A DNA stretch of 64,000 bases from contig JAUSNP010000004.1 of NCBI GenBank assembly GCA_030645735.1, positions 62,001 through 126,000 on the forward strand, in the 5' to 3' direction. The notes under the pieces were generated by a model that was given only the letters and a program-made list of their open reading frames with translations, ran no database searches and was not told the origin of the DNA. The position numbers and the translations under genes were made by a program. The stretch's first letter is position 1, and every line of letters begins with the position of its first letter. Shown piece by piece: positions 33,400 to 42,154 of the stretch. The stretch comes from Candidatus Moraniibacteriota bacterium (GTDB taxonomy: Bacteria > Patescibacteria > Paceibacteria > Moranbacterales > UBA2206).

Positions 33400-33935
33400 T
33401 CCTCTTTTATATCAAACTCTATCTGAAACTCCACATTCTCCTTTGAGGCTAAATTGGAAAGTGGCAGATTCACATTAGCAAAACAAGGTTCCTGTGCAAG
33501 ACTGTCCTTCATGGCTATCAAAATATCGCGTGTATCCGCTATGCCAGCGATTAGCACTTTATAATTCTTGTTTGCTAGCTTATTTACACCCACGCCGTCT
33601 GGCATGGCGCTGTTTAATTTATCAAACATCCGTGACCAATATAGCTGGTCATTTTGAATTGATTCATCCAGCGTCACCTGCGCATTCACTGTCTTAAAAT
33701 TACTGTCTAAATTTGTGATGGTTTCATATTTTTCCTTGCTCTGTTTGCTCTCAAATTCACTGGTTTGCGCATCTAGATTGAACTTCAATAAATAATTCAA
33801 ACTAAAAAGCAGAGCAAAAAAGACAAGTATAATAACTGCCAGCTCAATTTCCCATCGCAAAATCAATCTCATTTTACTTGATTGAGCTATTTCATCTTTT
33901 CGATATTGCGGGATGAGATTTAATTTAATTTCCAT
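33381..33935 (-). CDS. pilN: PilN-like pilus assembly protein (cluster II)
   Basis: The N-terminal KLNLIPQYRK is the PilM-binding NLIP-type motif. A membrane helix (about 27-50), a coiled coil and a C-terminal globular domain follow. Length 184 is usual. It overlaps pilM by 11 bp. Confidence 0.85.
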   Translation of the reverse strand: MEIKLNLIPQYRKDEIAQSSKMRLILRWEIELAVIILVFFALLFSLNYLLKFNLDAQTSEFESKQSKEKYETITNLDSNFKTVNAQVTLDESIQNDQLYWSRMFDKLNSAMPDGVGVNKLANKNYKVLIAGIADTRDILIAMKDSLAQEPCFANVNLPLSNLASKENVEFQIEFDIKEECIKNK

Positions 33936-35004
33936 AATTCATTCCCCTGATAGCTAGGCCAATGGCCGTAACATATCGAACGGAGGTTTCCTTATTGATT
34001 GTAGGTAAATTATCTTCTGTTTTCAAATTGACCCACGGGTTGCCCACCAACACTTCTTTTTGAGTTCTTTGATGCAAATATTCCGGCAAACCTTTCATAC
34101 TTGACCCACCTCCACATAAAATTATTTTGTTTATGCCTTGCGACCGCCCAGACATCTCACCATAAAAATCCATTGTCTTATTTATTTCCATTACTAAATT
34201 TTCTATCAGCGGACTAACAGCGCTAAAAATTGGATTGCCGTCGCCCGCGTTGGCTATCCCATTGTTAACTTTCACCTTCTCAGCGTCAGCGCTACTTAAA
34301 TTTAGAGCTTTGCTAATGGCATCATTGATACTTTCTGAAGAAAATGGAATGCTTGAAGTGAAATATGGCACCACGCCATCAGCGATTATAAAGCTTGTCC
34401 TGCGCGCGCCCAAATCTACAATCAATGATATCTCTCCTTGGACTGCGTTACTATCCACTAAACTCCGAATGCTAGCTATTGATTCAACTTCCAACCCATA
34501 GACATCTAGCCCCGCTAATTTCAAGACATTCATCCAGCTATCTACGATTTCTCTGGAAACTGCCACTGTTAACACCTGCTGTTTATCGTTTTCATCAACT
34601 TCCAAAAATTGCCAATCAAAATATACTTCTGCCAAAGACATCGGCATATTAGCCTCCATTTCCCACTTGACTGCCTCGCGAGCCTCTTCCTCGCTCATTT
34701 TCGGAATAGTAATTATGCGCACAAAGGCTTTCGATTCTGGCAAAGAACAGATGACTTTGTTAGAATTTATTTTTTTCGCGCTAGCAGATTTCAACACGGA
34801 CTTAATTGCCTCAGCCACAACATCTAGATTAATTATCCGCCCATCTTCAATATTACCCAAAGGGATGTCCATTGAGCCATACCCTCGCACCACATCACGG
34901 TTACCATCTTTTTCAATTTGAAAAACCTTAACCGAAAGATCGCTCAGATCCAACCCAATTATTTTTGGTTCAAAGTTTATTATATTTTTATTGAGAAAGC
35001 TCAT
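33925..35004 (-). CDS. pilM: PilM, actin-like pilus assembly ATPase (cluster II)
   Basis: Actin-fold signatures are IIGLDLSDLSVKVFQIE, LIVDLGARRTSFIIAD and IILCGGGSSMKGLPEYL. The open frame extends to 35049, but the first 15 residues come from a repeat of the type cgtgaaacgtaaaacgt, so I place the start at the ATG at 35004 (MSFLNKNIINFEPKIIGLDLS region). The cluster I PilM (13139-14263) is clearly divergent, so the two clusters are not a recent duplication. Confidence 0.92.
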   Translation of the reverse strand: MSFLNKNIINFEPKIIGLDLSDLSVKVFQIEKDGNRDVVRGYGSMDIPLGNIEDGRIINLDVVAEAIKSVLKSASAKKINSNKVICSLPESKAFVRIITIPKMSEEEAREAVKWEMEANMPMSLAEVYFDWQFLEVDENDKQQVLTVAVSREIVDSWMNVLKLAGLDVYGLEVESIASIRSLVDSNAVQGEISLIVDLGARRTSFIIADGVVPYFTSSIPFSSESINDAISKALNLSSADAEKVKVNNGIANAGDGNPIFSAVSPLIENLVMEINKTMDFYGEMSGRSQGINKIILCGGGSSMKGLPEYLHQRTQKEVLVGNPWVNLKTEDNLPTINKETSVRYVTAIGLAIRGMNYGN

Positions 35005-35060
35005 GACGTGAAACTTAAAACGTGAAACGTAAAACGTTATGCGATACACGTTACACGATA
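35005..35060. repeat. CGTGAAACGTAAAACGT repeat
   Basis: Units acgtgaaactt, acgtgaaacgt, aaaacgttatgcg and acacgttacacg recur. Similar units (ccacgttttgcgt) occur within uvrC at about 49945-50050. Confidence 0.75.
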
Positions 35061-35066
35061 TACTTA

Positions 35067-36500
35067 TTATAGCTCATCCCACAGATCTATGGAATACTCT
35101 GTGCCAGTTGGAAAATATGGCGGCGGATAATATAATAAATTATTATCAAAATTTAAAACGCGCGTAGTATAGCCAGTTCCATCCGTATAAGCGAAGCCGT
35201 AGCGCAAATTAGTGGCGATTGAACCATTGACCGTGATAGAGTTTTTATGATTGCCAGAATAATAATCTCGTCCAACGCGACCAGACTGTGCCAAAAGCGC
35301 CGCATCGATAGTTAAATTTGTTTGACTGTTTAGTACAACACTGACATTTTGCTGGGCAATCAGCCCGATTATATCTTTGCCGTCAAAATTAGTGTACACA
35401 AGATTATTGTCTCCAATATAAATATTGGCCTTGGTACCACCAATAAGATTAGCGGCTACAATAGTTACCCTTGAATTATTCACGGTCCCTTCCACCCAAA
35501 TATTATCTTCCACAAAGATCACGCCGTTAGTCGGCATGACATAATTTTTTAGACATTGTCCGCTACAAGTATCACAAGTTCCGCCACCCGAAGTTCTCTT
35601 ATATTTAGAAATGCTATATGACGAAGAACTATACGTATCTACTGTACATACATCAAAAGTGCCATTATTCTTAAGGATGATTCTCCTGCCTCCGCCAGTT
35701 TGATCAAAATATAATCCATGCCCAGCAATTTTGGATTCTGTTTTTATATTATTCAGGTCAGAGAGAATCCCATTGAAATCGATTACTGGCAACGGAAATT
35801 GCCGCCCAGCTTGAAAAACATCTGCCCGTTGCGGAACTGCGTTTGGTGGCAACGAATCTGTCGGAGAAATGTGTGTATGCACGCCAAATTCATTTCCACC
35901 AGAATGATCTGGATCATCATATTTGTCCATTGAACTGCTTACGATATTATGCGCTACACCATCGAAGCGAATGCCGTTATTCGAATGAATTTTGCCATAA
36001 ACTTCCGTGCCTGCGCCAAACCTCATAACATCATTAGCCGCCACTGCAAACTCACTCCAAGAAGGTCGGCGAAATCTGGCCTGCACCACTCTCTTCACAT
36101 CTGGATCTTTGTATGTCCAGCCGGTTGATTTCACCATCACGATTGTTGAATCTAAATCAGGCGCATCAACTTGAATCTTATATTTACCAATCGCCCCGCC
36201 CTCTGGGTCAAAAAATTCAGCTTCATACGGAGTGTTCACGCCATAGGGATTGCCACTCTGCCAAAAAGTTTTTATTTGCTGAGCAGTTTTTCCGGATACT
36301 TGATGCGCAAGATACCATCGATAAAAGTATATTCCAGCTTCAGCCACTTGAAAAGATTGCTCCTTTTCACTGCGATAAAAACTAAAATTCAATTGCGAAG
36401 TGATATACCGCAAAAGAGAGGTTGAAATGATGGCCACAATCGCCATGATAACTAAGGCATAAGCCAACACCGATCCTTTTTTGTTGTTTTTTATAATCAT
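35067..36500 (-). CDS. PilX-like pilus protein with large ectodomain
   Basis: The N-terminus KKGSVLAYALVIMAIVAIIS is a hydrophobic helix of PilX type without Glu5, followed by FSFYRSEKEQSFQVAEAG, typical of PilX_N. The 400-residue ectodomain includes GTEVYGKIHSNNGIRF and later a run of short beta repeats (NIWVEGTVNNSRVTIVAA; NVSVVLNSQTNLTIDAALLA) resembling the DUF4900-type region found in such proteins, and a CDTCSGQC cluster. It is a probable minor, surface-exposed subunit of cluster II. Confidence 0.75.
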   Translation of the reverse strand: MIIKNNKKGSVLAYALVIMAIVAIISTSLLRYITSQLNFSFYRSEKEQSFQVAEAGIYFYRWYLAHQVSGKTAQQIKTFWQSGNPYGVNTPYEAEFFDPEGGAIGKYKIQVDAPDLDSTIVMVKSTGWTYKDPDVKRVVQARFRRPSWSEFAVAANDVMRFGAGTEVYGKIHSNNGIRFDGVAHNIVSSSMDKYDDPDHSGGNEFGVHTHISPTDSLPPNAVPQRADVFQAGRQFPLPVIDFNGILSDLNNIKTESKIAGHGLYFDQTGGGRRIILKNNGTFDVCTVDTYSSSSYSISKYKRTSGGGTCDTCSGQCLKNYVMPTNGVIFVEDNIWVEGTVNNSRVTIVAANLIGGTKANIYIGDNNLVYTNFDGKDIIGLIAQQNVSVVLNSQTNLTIDAALLAQSGRVGRDYYSGNHKNSITVNGSIATNLRYGFAYTDGTGYTTRVLNFDNNLLYYPPPYFPTGTEYSIDLWDEL

Positions 36501-36501
36501 A

Positions 36502-37137
36502 TTATTTCATTCGATCGTAATCATTTAAATTGCGAAATTCTACAAATGATTGGGTCTCAATGCTATCTGGATCGCGATTTGGATCAATATTTATCTTCAA
36601 ATAAATCTTAACTAATCGAATAGTCGAAACATCTACAGGCATCGCCACAGGATTGTGTGTCGTGTCTCCAGGATAACTGCTGTTATAATAATAGAAAATT
36701 GGTTCACTGCCAGAATTAACAATATTTTCTGCTAAAATTTTTGTCTGCTGGTCGCCCGTTGGATATGATTTTGGAATCCCACTAGTTGGATCCGTAATCC
36801 CCATTTTTATTTGACGATTTTGAAAATATAAATGCAATCTCTCGGTGATGCCATCCTTGTCGTAATCAGAAAACACCACCAAATCCGTTCCCGTAGCTGA
36901 TTTTATCGGATAGGAGCCATCATCTGCTTGCCTAACTTTTCGTAGATAACCCACCATGGTGTTTATTCCTTGCGAAACAGCAAAAGAAGACTGGCCCATT
37001 TCGACGGTATATGAATTTACTTTCCAGCTTCGAATAAAAAGCGTCGTGAAGCCAGCCATAGCAACTGTTAAAATTGCGATGGCTACCAACATTTCAACCA
37101 GACTCATGCCAGAATAATTTTTTATTTCTTTTTTCAT
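36502..37137 (-). CDS. Minor prepilin, PilW-like (cluster II)
   Basis: The leader KNYSG precedes MSLVEMLVAIAILTVAMAGF, a prepilin motif with Glu5 and Met at +1. A 170-residue head with no cysteines follows. It ends one base before the PilX-like gene, as in the pilW, pilX order of other pilus operons. Confidence 0.82.
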   Translation of the reverse strand: MKKEIKNYSGMSLVEMLVAIAILTVAMAGFTTLFIRSWKVNSYTVEMGQSSFAVSQGINTMVGYLRKVRQADDGSYPIKSATGTDLVVFSDYDKDGITERLHLYFQNRQIKMGITDPTSGIPKSYPTGDQQTKILAENIVNSGSEPIFYYYNSSYPGDTTHNPVAMPVDVSTIRLVKIYLKINIDPNRDPDSIETQSFVEFRNLNDYDRMK

Positions 37138-37141
37138 ATAA

Positions 37142-38536
37142 CTAATTAGCTACCATCTTTGCTTGTTGTGTAATCAATGTGTCTGAATTCACATCCACTG
37201 TTGCAGTATAATCGCTAAACCCTGTTGCAGTCACTCTCAAATCGTATGTCCCAATCGCCAGTGGCGTCGCTGAATTCGGGAAAAAAACTGCCCCATTTTT
37301 AGGTGTTGCTTGCATTTCGCTATAACCTGTTGAGTTTGATAGTGTAACTTCAGCGCCTCCTATCAAAGTGTTGTCCGAGTCCTTGACTACCTGTACAATC
37401 AAGGAATTAACATTATTATTAGCAAATCTCATCGTGACATCTTCAGCATCGCCAAATAGTTTTGATATTGTATAAATATTAGTAGCCAAATCAAGGCTCA
37501 CAAAATCAGTTAATCCGATTAATGTATAGTCTGCCTTAGTTATACTAGAGATAAAAAATTGTCCAGGACTCACATCACCAAAATCAACTTCACCATTAGA
37601 GTTCGTTGTTTTATCAGCAACCAAATTATATGTCGGTTTAGCTGGAGAATACATCATATCTGAACCCAAAATCCTACCTCCCTCTATGCTAAAATTGACA
37701 CCTGGCAATTTGACTCCTTGTGTATCAACGGTGACAATTTTTAAGCTTGCTAGCTTGTCTTGCACAATACTTTTCATATTCAACATTCCATCCACTACCG
37801 AAGCGGGCGTGTCTGTAACTGAATAGGAAACTGTATCAGGATTGATTGTTTCAACAGTTTCATAGCCATTTTTTGTAACAGTAATGTTATATCCCTGAAT
37901 TGATTGCTTGGCTCCTGGCAACATCAAATTTCCAGTGTTATCAGTCATCGCTGTCACATTGACTGTTGGCGAGATCGATGAATTAGTGATGTGCACTGAG
38001 GCCTGTGGCACGCCGATTCCATCACTGCCCATAATATTCACTGCTAATGTTCCGCCCGAAGCGCTCTGCTCTATCCCTGCAGGTACAAATCGTGCCACCA
38101 AAAACATAGTACTATCAACATCTTTGACTCCCTTCCAAGAAACAGTCACTTTGACGCGTTTATAGTCATTAGGGATTGCATCTGTTGGCAAAACACCGTC
38201 AAACGGGTCATCCACGAATTGCACAAAAGTTTTCACATGATAAGTGTGCTTACTTTCAGTCACATCTTCCTCCGCCACAAGGCTTCCGCTTGGGATTCCA
38301 CCCACGATTCCGATATCATCATATTTCAAATTTCTAATAATCTCCATCCTTTCATTCGCCAGTGCTACCGCCCCCAAACGATTTTTTGATTCAATAATAA
38401 ATCTAGTGCCTAATGAAAAAATTGAATAAAAAGTCACAGTAATCAAAGAAAAGATAAACAAAACCGTCAAAGCCTCAATGAGCGTAAAGCCTTGATTTTT
38501 CGAAACTAACAATAAATTTTGATGTCCTTTCTTCAT
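37142..38536 (-). CDS. Prepilin with carboxypeptidase-regulatory-like domains
   Basis: The prepilin motif is NQGFTLIEALTVLFIFSL. After a pilin-type segment of about 140 residues come three repeated beta domains resembling carboxypeptidase regulatory (transthyretin-like) folds: VNIMGSDGIGVPQASVHI, VDTQGVKLPGVNFSI and KDSDNTLIGGAEVTLSN are their starting strands. The frame is open to 38581, but the first 15 residues are encoded by an interspersed repeat, so I place the start at the ATG at 38536 (MKKGHQNLLL). The modular head suggests an extended, adhesive or spacer pilin. Confidence 0.82.
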   Translation of the reverse strand: MKKGHQNLLLVSKNQGFTLIEALTVLFIFSLITVTFYSIFSLGTRFIIESKNRLGAVALANERMEIIRNLKYDDIGIVGGIPSGSLVAEEDVTESKHTYHVKTFVQFVDDPFDGVLPTDAIPNDYKRVKVTVSWKGVKDVDSTMFLVARFVPAGIEQSASGGTLAVNIMGSDGIGVPQASVHITNSSISPTVNVTAMTDNTGNLMLPGAKQSIQGYNITVTKNGYETVETINPDTVSYSVTDTPASVVDGMLNMKSIVQDKLASLKIVTVDTQGVKLPGVNFSIEGGRILGSDMMYSPAKPTYNLVADKTTNSNGEVDFGDVSPGQFFISSITKADYTLIGLTDFVSLDLATNIYTISKLFGDAEDVTMRFANNNVNSLIVQVVKDSDNTLIGGAEVTLSNSTGYSEMQATPKNGAVFFPNSATPLAIGTYDLRVTATGFSDYTATVDVNSDTLITQQAKMVAN

Positions 38537-38558
38537 TAAAAATATCTTCTTTAAAAAA

Positions 38559-38629
38559 TCAGTGAAATCAAGTGCGGTCATGTGCTAACCTGCCTTCGCT
38601 AAGCTACGGTAAGGCAAGGTCAGTAGTTC
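38559..38629. repeat. 40-bp interspersed repeat, copy 2, interrupted by a palindrome
   Basis: tcagtgaaatcaagtgcggt and catgtgctaa (38559-38588) continue as tcagtagttc (38620-38629) after 31 inserted bases (38589-38619) that form an imperfect palindrome beginning cctgccttcgc and ending aaggcaagg. It lies just after the pilC stop codon. Confidence 0.85.
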
Positions 38630-38634
38630 TGATT

Positions 38635-39855
38635 TTACTTTATGTTTTCCAACACGCTATACATTGGCTGTAAAATTGAAACAGCAAAAAAACCGACTAC
38701 CGTTCCAATTAGCAACATCAGGACTGGCTCAATAATAGAGGATAAATTTTTGGTTATTTGGTCAACTTCTTCTTCATAAAATTCCGCCAACTTGCCCAAA
38801 ACAGCCTCAGTTTTTCCTGTTTCCTCGCCCACTTCAATCATCTGTGAGACTAGCACTGGAAAAATCTTTTTTTCTTCCCCAATAATCTTGCTCAAATTAA
38901 CACCCTTTTGCACTTCACCGATTGAGTGCGTGAAAGCCCGCTTATAATAAAAATTAGTCAGAGTTCTCGAAATTATCCGCAAAGCTTCAACCACTGAAAC
39001 ACCACTTTTCAAAAGTGAGCTATAAATTCGAGCAAATCTAGCGCAATTAACTTTGATTACAATATTTTTTATAACTGGAATATTCAGCAATATTATTCCC
39101 AATATCTTCTTGCCAGCGTCAGTCGATAATAAAAACTTAATTCCGATTCCAAAAATAGGAAACAAGAAAATTAGCACATACCAATAATCACGAATCACAT
39201 TGCTTGAATCAATAATAAATTGCGTTGAGGCTGGCAAAGTAGCATTCAAATCTTTAAATACGCTCGTAATTTGCGGCACAACATAAACCATCATCACGAT
39301 ACCAACTAATCCCATCGCCACCAAAATTACACTCGGATACACCAAAGCGCCTCTAACTTTTTTTATCAGCTCATGATCTTTTTCCAATTGCAAAGCCAAG
39401 ATATTCAACACCTCTTCCAAACTTCCACTTACCTCTCCCACCCGAATCATATTGACAAACAGATCATCAAAAGTCCCTGGGAACTTGGCTAAACTATCAG
39501 CAAAACTAGCTCCTGTTTGAATGTCCTCGCTCACATGGTTAAGCACCTCGATAAATTTTTTATTTGCGGTTTGTGCGGTTATATTCTGCAAAGAGCGTGA
39601 CAGTGGCAGCCCAGAAGAAATCATAACACTCAAGTTTTTAGCAAACATCATCTTTTCTGCCACAGAAATGCCAGAAAATCTATCCATAAATTTGATTTGG
39701 ATAGCCTGGCCATCTTCGCTTTTCAATTCCTTAAATGATGTCAACACAAAACCATCCGCGCGCAATTGCGAAGCTAGCTCTCTCTCATCATTCACTTTCA
39801 TTTCACCACTTTTAGTTTCACCTGAGAAACTTTTGGCAGTATAAAAAATATCCAT
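38635..39855 (-). CDS. pilC: Type IV pilus platform protein PilC (cluster II)
   Basis: Two GspF-type domains are visible (FAKNLSVMISSGLPLSRSL and CARFARIYSSLLKSGVSVVE), with membrane segments at about 170-195, 220-245 and 375-400. Length 406. The last residues are followed directly by the 40-bp repeat. It lies 114 bp downstream of pilB. Confidence 0.96.
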   Translation of the reverse strand: MDIFYTAKSFSGETKSGEMKVNDERELASQLRADGFVLTSFKELKSEDGQAIQIKFMDRFSGISVAEKMMFAKNLSVMISSGLPLSRSLQNITAQTANKKFIEVLNHVSEDIQTGASFADSLAKFPGTFDDLFVNMIRVGEVSGSLEEVLNILALQLEKDHELIKKVRGALVYPSVILVAMGLVGIVMMVYVVPQITSVFKDLNATLPASTQFIIDSSNVIRDYWYVLIFLFPIFGIGIKFLLSTDAGKKILGIILLNIPVIKNIVIKVNCARFARIYSSLLKSGVSVVEALRIISRTLTNFYYKRAFTHSIGEVQKGVNLSKIIGEEKKIFPVLVSQMIEVGEETGKTEAVLGKLAEFYEEEVDQITKNLSSIIEPVLMLLIGTVVGFFAVSILQPMYSVLENIK

Positions 39856-39869
39856 GATGTTATAAATCT

Positions 39870-39965
39870 CTAATTAATAACTAATTTTACCCTAATTTTC
39901 CCTAATCTTTTTTAAAAAAATTTGCGAATATTCGTGACTTGATTCGAGACTGATTCGTGATTTAT
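39870..39965. repeat. Short-unit repeats between pilB and pilC (cluster II)
   Basis: Units ctaattaataactaattttaccctaattttccctaat and gcgaatattcgtgact / gactgattcgtgat recur with variations. No ORF. Similar short-period spacers lie after other genes. Confidence 0.55.
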
Positions 39966-39969
39966 ATCA

Positions 39970-41715
39970 TTATTCTTTGGTTACTCTCAATATTTCCTCA
40001 ACTGAGGTTATTCCACTAACCGCCTTCACAAAGCCATCTTCCACCATCGTCAACATGCCTTTTTCGCGCGCTCTTTTTTCCATTTCTTCCGTAGGTGTTT
40101 TTTGTGAAATCATTTTTTCAATTTCATCATCAACTTCCAAAACTTCATAAATTCCACTTCGGCCTTTGTAGCCCTCGTTATGGCATTGCTCACAGCCAAC
40201 AGATTTATATAATTTTATATCTTCCCATTTGGCATTTTTATCGATTGAGTCTTTTAATAATTCATTTTTCTTAATAACTTCCAGCAGTGACGGCATATCA
40301 TAACTTTCACCCAGCGCCTCCAACTCTCCAGATGTCATCTGATATTCTTTTTTACAATCCTGGCAAAGTTTTCTAACCAAGCGTTGCGCAATGATCACAT
40401 TCACGGTAGAAGCCACCATAAACGCTTCAGCGCCCATATCGATGATTCGGGGTAGGGTAGCCGCGGCACTGTTGGTATGCAAGGTAGATAAAACGAGATG
40501 TCCAGTCAACGCCGCATGAATCGCCATTTCCAAAGTCTCCTGATCTCGAATTTCTCCAACCATTATAATATCTGGGTCTTGACGCAAAAGCGAACGCAAG
40601 CCAGCCGCAAAAGTCAGACCAACCTTAGTATAAATCTGCGTTTGATTGACTCTGGGCATTCGATATTCTACTGGGTCTTCAACTGTACTAATATTGACTT
40701 CCGGCGTATTCAAAATATCCATAATTGTATACAGCGTGGTGGTTTTCCCTGACCCAGTCGGGCCTGTTACCAGAATCATGCCATTGGGTTTTTTGATTTG
40801 TCGATGGATGATTTCCAGCCCTAAGCCAGTCATTCCCATTTTTTCCAAGGTCAGTCCCTTGCTATTTTCATTCAAAAGACGCATTACGATTTTCTCGCCA
40901 TCAAAAATTGGCAGGATGCTGACACGAAAAGAAATCTTCAAATCATCTTTTTCAATTTTAAACCGACCGTCCTGCGGAACGCGATGTTCATCTAGTTTCA
41001 AATTAGACAACACTTTGATTCTAGCAATGATCCCGTGCTTAACCTGCTTCGGCAGGGTCATTGCGTCATGCAAAATTCCGTCAATGCGATAGCGCACGCG
41101 CACTTCTTTTTCATCTGGCTCAATATGAACATCACTAGCGCCCTGCAGAATTGCATGTTTGATTAGCGTATCAACAATTCTAATTATTGGCAGACCCTGT
41201 GCGACTTTTTCCAAGTCTTCTTTTTCATCCCCATCAACTTGTGAAGAATTTTTTTCAATAATATCTCCGAATTCCGCCTTCAAACTCTTAGCATATTGCT
41301 TTAAAATAATGTTGATACTATCTTCTGAAGTTAAGCAAGTAACTATTTTTAGGCCAGTTTTTTTGCGGATAAAATCCACTGTCTGAATATCCTCGGGATT
41401 TAACATGGCAATCTTCAACTCCGATCCACTCTTTTCAAAGGCCACGATTTTATATTTCTTGGCAATCGGTTCTGGCACAATTTGCAAAATATCTGTAGGA
41501 ATGATTTCTTTCGTTAAATCAACAAACGGCACGCCCAGGATATAAGCATATAGCTCACGCAATTTCACCTCATCAATCAGTTTTTTCTCCAACAAGACCT
41601 CGCCTAATATTTTGGCGCTGTCTTGAGATTCTTTGTATGCCAATTCAAGATCCTCAAGCTTGATTAGCTCAGAATCTTTAATAAATTCATATAGTTGTTT
41701 ATTTTCAATCCGCAT
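39970..41715 (-). CDS. pilB: Pilus extension ATPase PilB (cluster II)
   Basis: An N-terminal MshEN domain (about 5-150) precedes the ATPase core with Walker A GPTGSGKT (318-325), Walker B in DIIMVGEIRDQETLE, and zinc cysteines CQDC and CEQC. Length 581 is normal for PilB. It is the only ATPase in cluster II, and no PilT follows it. Confidence 0.96.
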   Translation of the reverse strand: MRIENKQLYEFIKDSELIKLEDLELAYKESQDSAKILGEVLLEKKLIDEVKLRELYAYILGVPFVDLTKEIIPTDILQIVPEPIAKKYKIVAFEKSGSELKIAMLNPEDIQTVDFIRKKTGLKIVTCLTSEDSINIILKQYAKSLKAEFGDIIEKNSSQVDGDEKEDLEKVAQGLPIIRIVDTLIKHAILQGASDVHIEPDEKEVRVRYRIDGILHDAMTLPKQVKHGIIARIKVLSNLKLDEHRVPQDGRFKIEKDDLKISFRVSILPIFDGEKIVMRLLNENSKGLTLEKMGMTGLGLEIIHRQIKKPNGMILVTGPTGSGKTTTLYTIMDILNTPEVNISTVEDPVEYRMPRVNQTQIYTKVGLTFAAGLRSLLRQDPDIIMVGEIRDQETLEMAIHAALTGHLVLSTLHTNSAAATLPRIIDMGAEAFMVASTVNVIIAQRLVRKLCQDCKKEYQMTSGELEALGESYDMPSLLEVIKKNELLKDSIDKNAKWEDIKLYKSVGCEQCHNEGYKGRSGIYEVLEVDDEIEKMISQKTPTEEMEKRAREKGMLTMVEDGFVKAVSGITSVEEILRVTKE

Positions 41716-41762
41716 ATCTTTTTGATTTTTGTATTTTCGTAGGACTTGTATTTTTGTAGGTC
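41716..41762. repeat. Short-unit repeat between response regulator and pilB
   Basis: tgatttttgtattttcgtaggacttgtatttttgtaggtcc has two related halves (gtattttcgtagga and gtatttttgtaggt). It fills the whole gap. Confidence 0.6.
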
Positions 41763-42134
41763 CTAAATTTTCAACATTTCCTTTATTTTTCCCACTATCT
41801 CCTCCAGTTTATAATTTGATTTGACTAAATAGGTATTAACACCCAGACTGAAAGCTTTATCTACATCATCCGCACTCTCCAAATTTGTCAGCAATATCAC
41901 GGGAATTTTAGCCCACATTTCATCCGCCTTGATTTCAGCTAAAACTTCAAAGCCATCTTTTTTTGGCAAAACAATATCTAATAAAATCAAATCTGGTTTC
42001 TCACTTTTAACCTTCCGCATTGCTTCTTCTCCGTCTGAAGCCACCGCGACAGTAAAATGTTCTGCCAACAAAAATTCCTTCATCGCATTTTGCAACGAAC
42101 TTTCATCCTCAACAACTAAGATTTTTTTGTCCAT
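41763..42134 (-). CDS. Single-domain response regulator (cluster II)
   Basis: A CheY-like receiver of 123 aa with E9, D10, E11, phospho-acceptor Asp53 (LILLDIVLP), Thr83 and Lys105. No output domain. It follows the histidine kinase by 20 bp, so the two form a pair. It is related to the regulator in cluster I but clearly different. Confidence 0.92.
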   Translation of the reverse strand: MDKKILVVEDESSLQNAMKEFLLAEHFTVAVASDGEEAMRKVKSEKPDLILLDIVLPKKDGFEVLAEIKADEMWAKIPVILLTNLESADDVDKAFSLGVNTYLVKSNYKLEEIVGKIKEMLKI

Positions 42135-42154
42135 AAAATTATCGACTTAATCAA

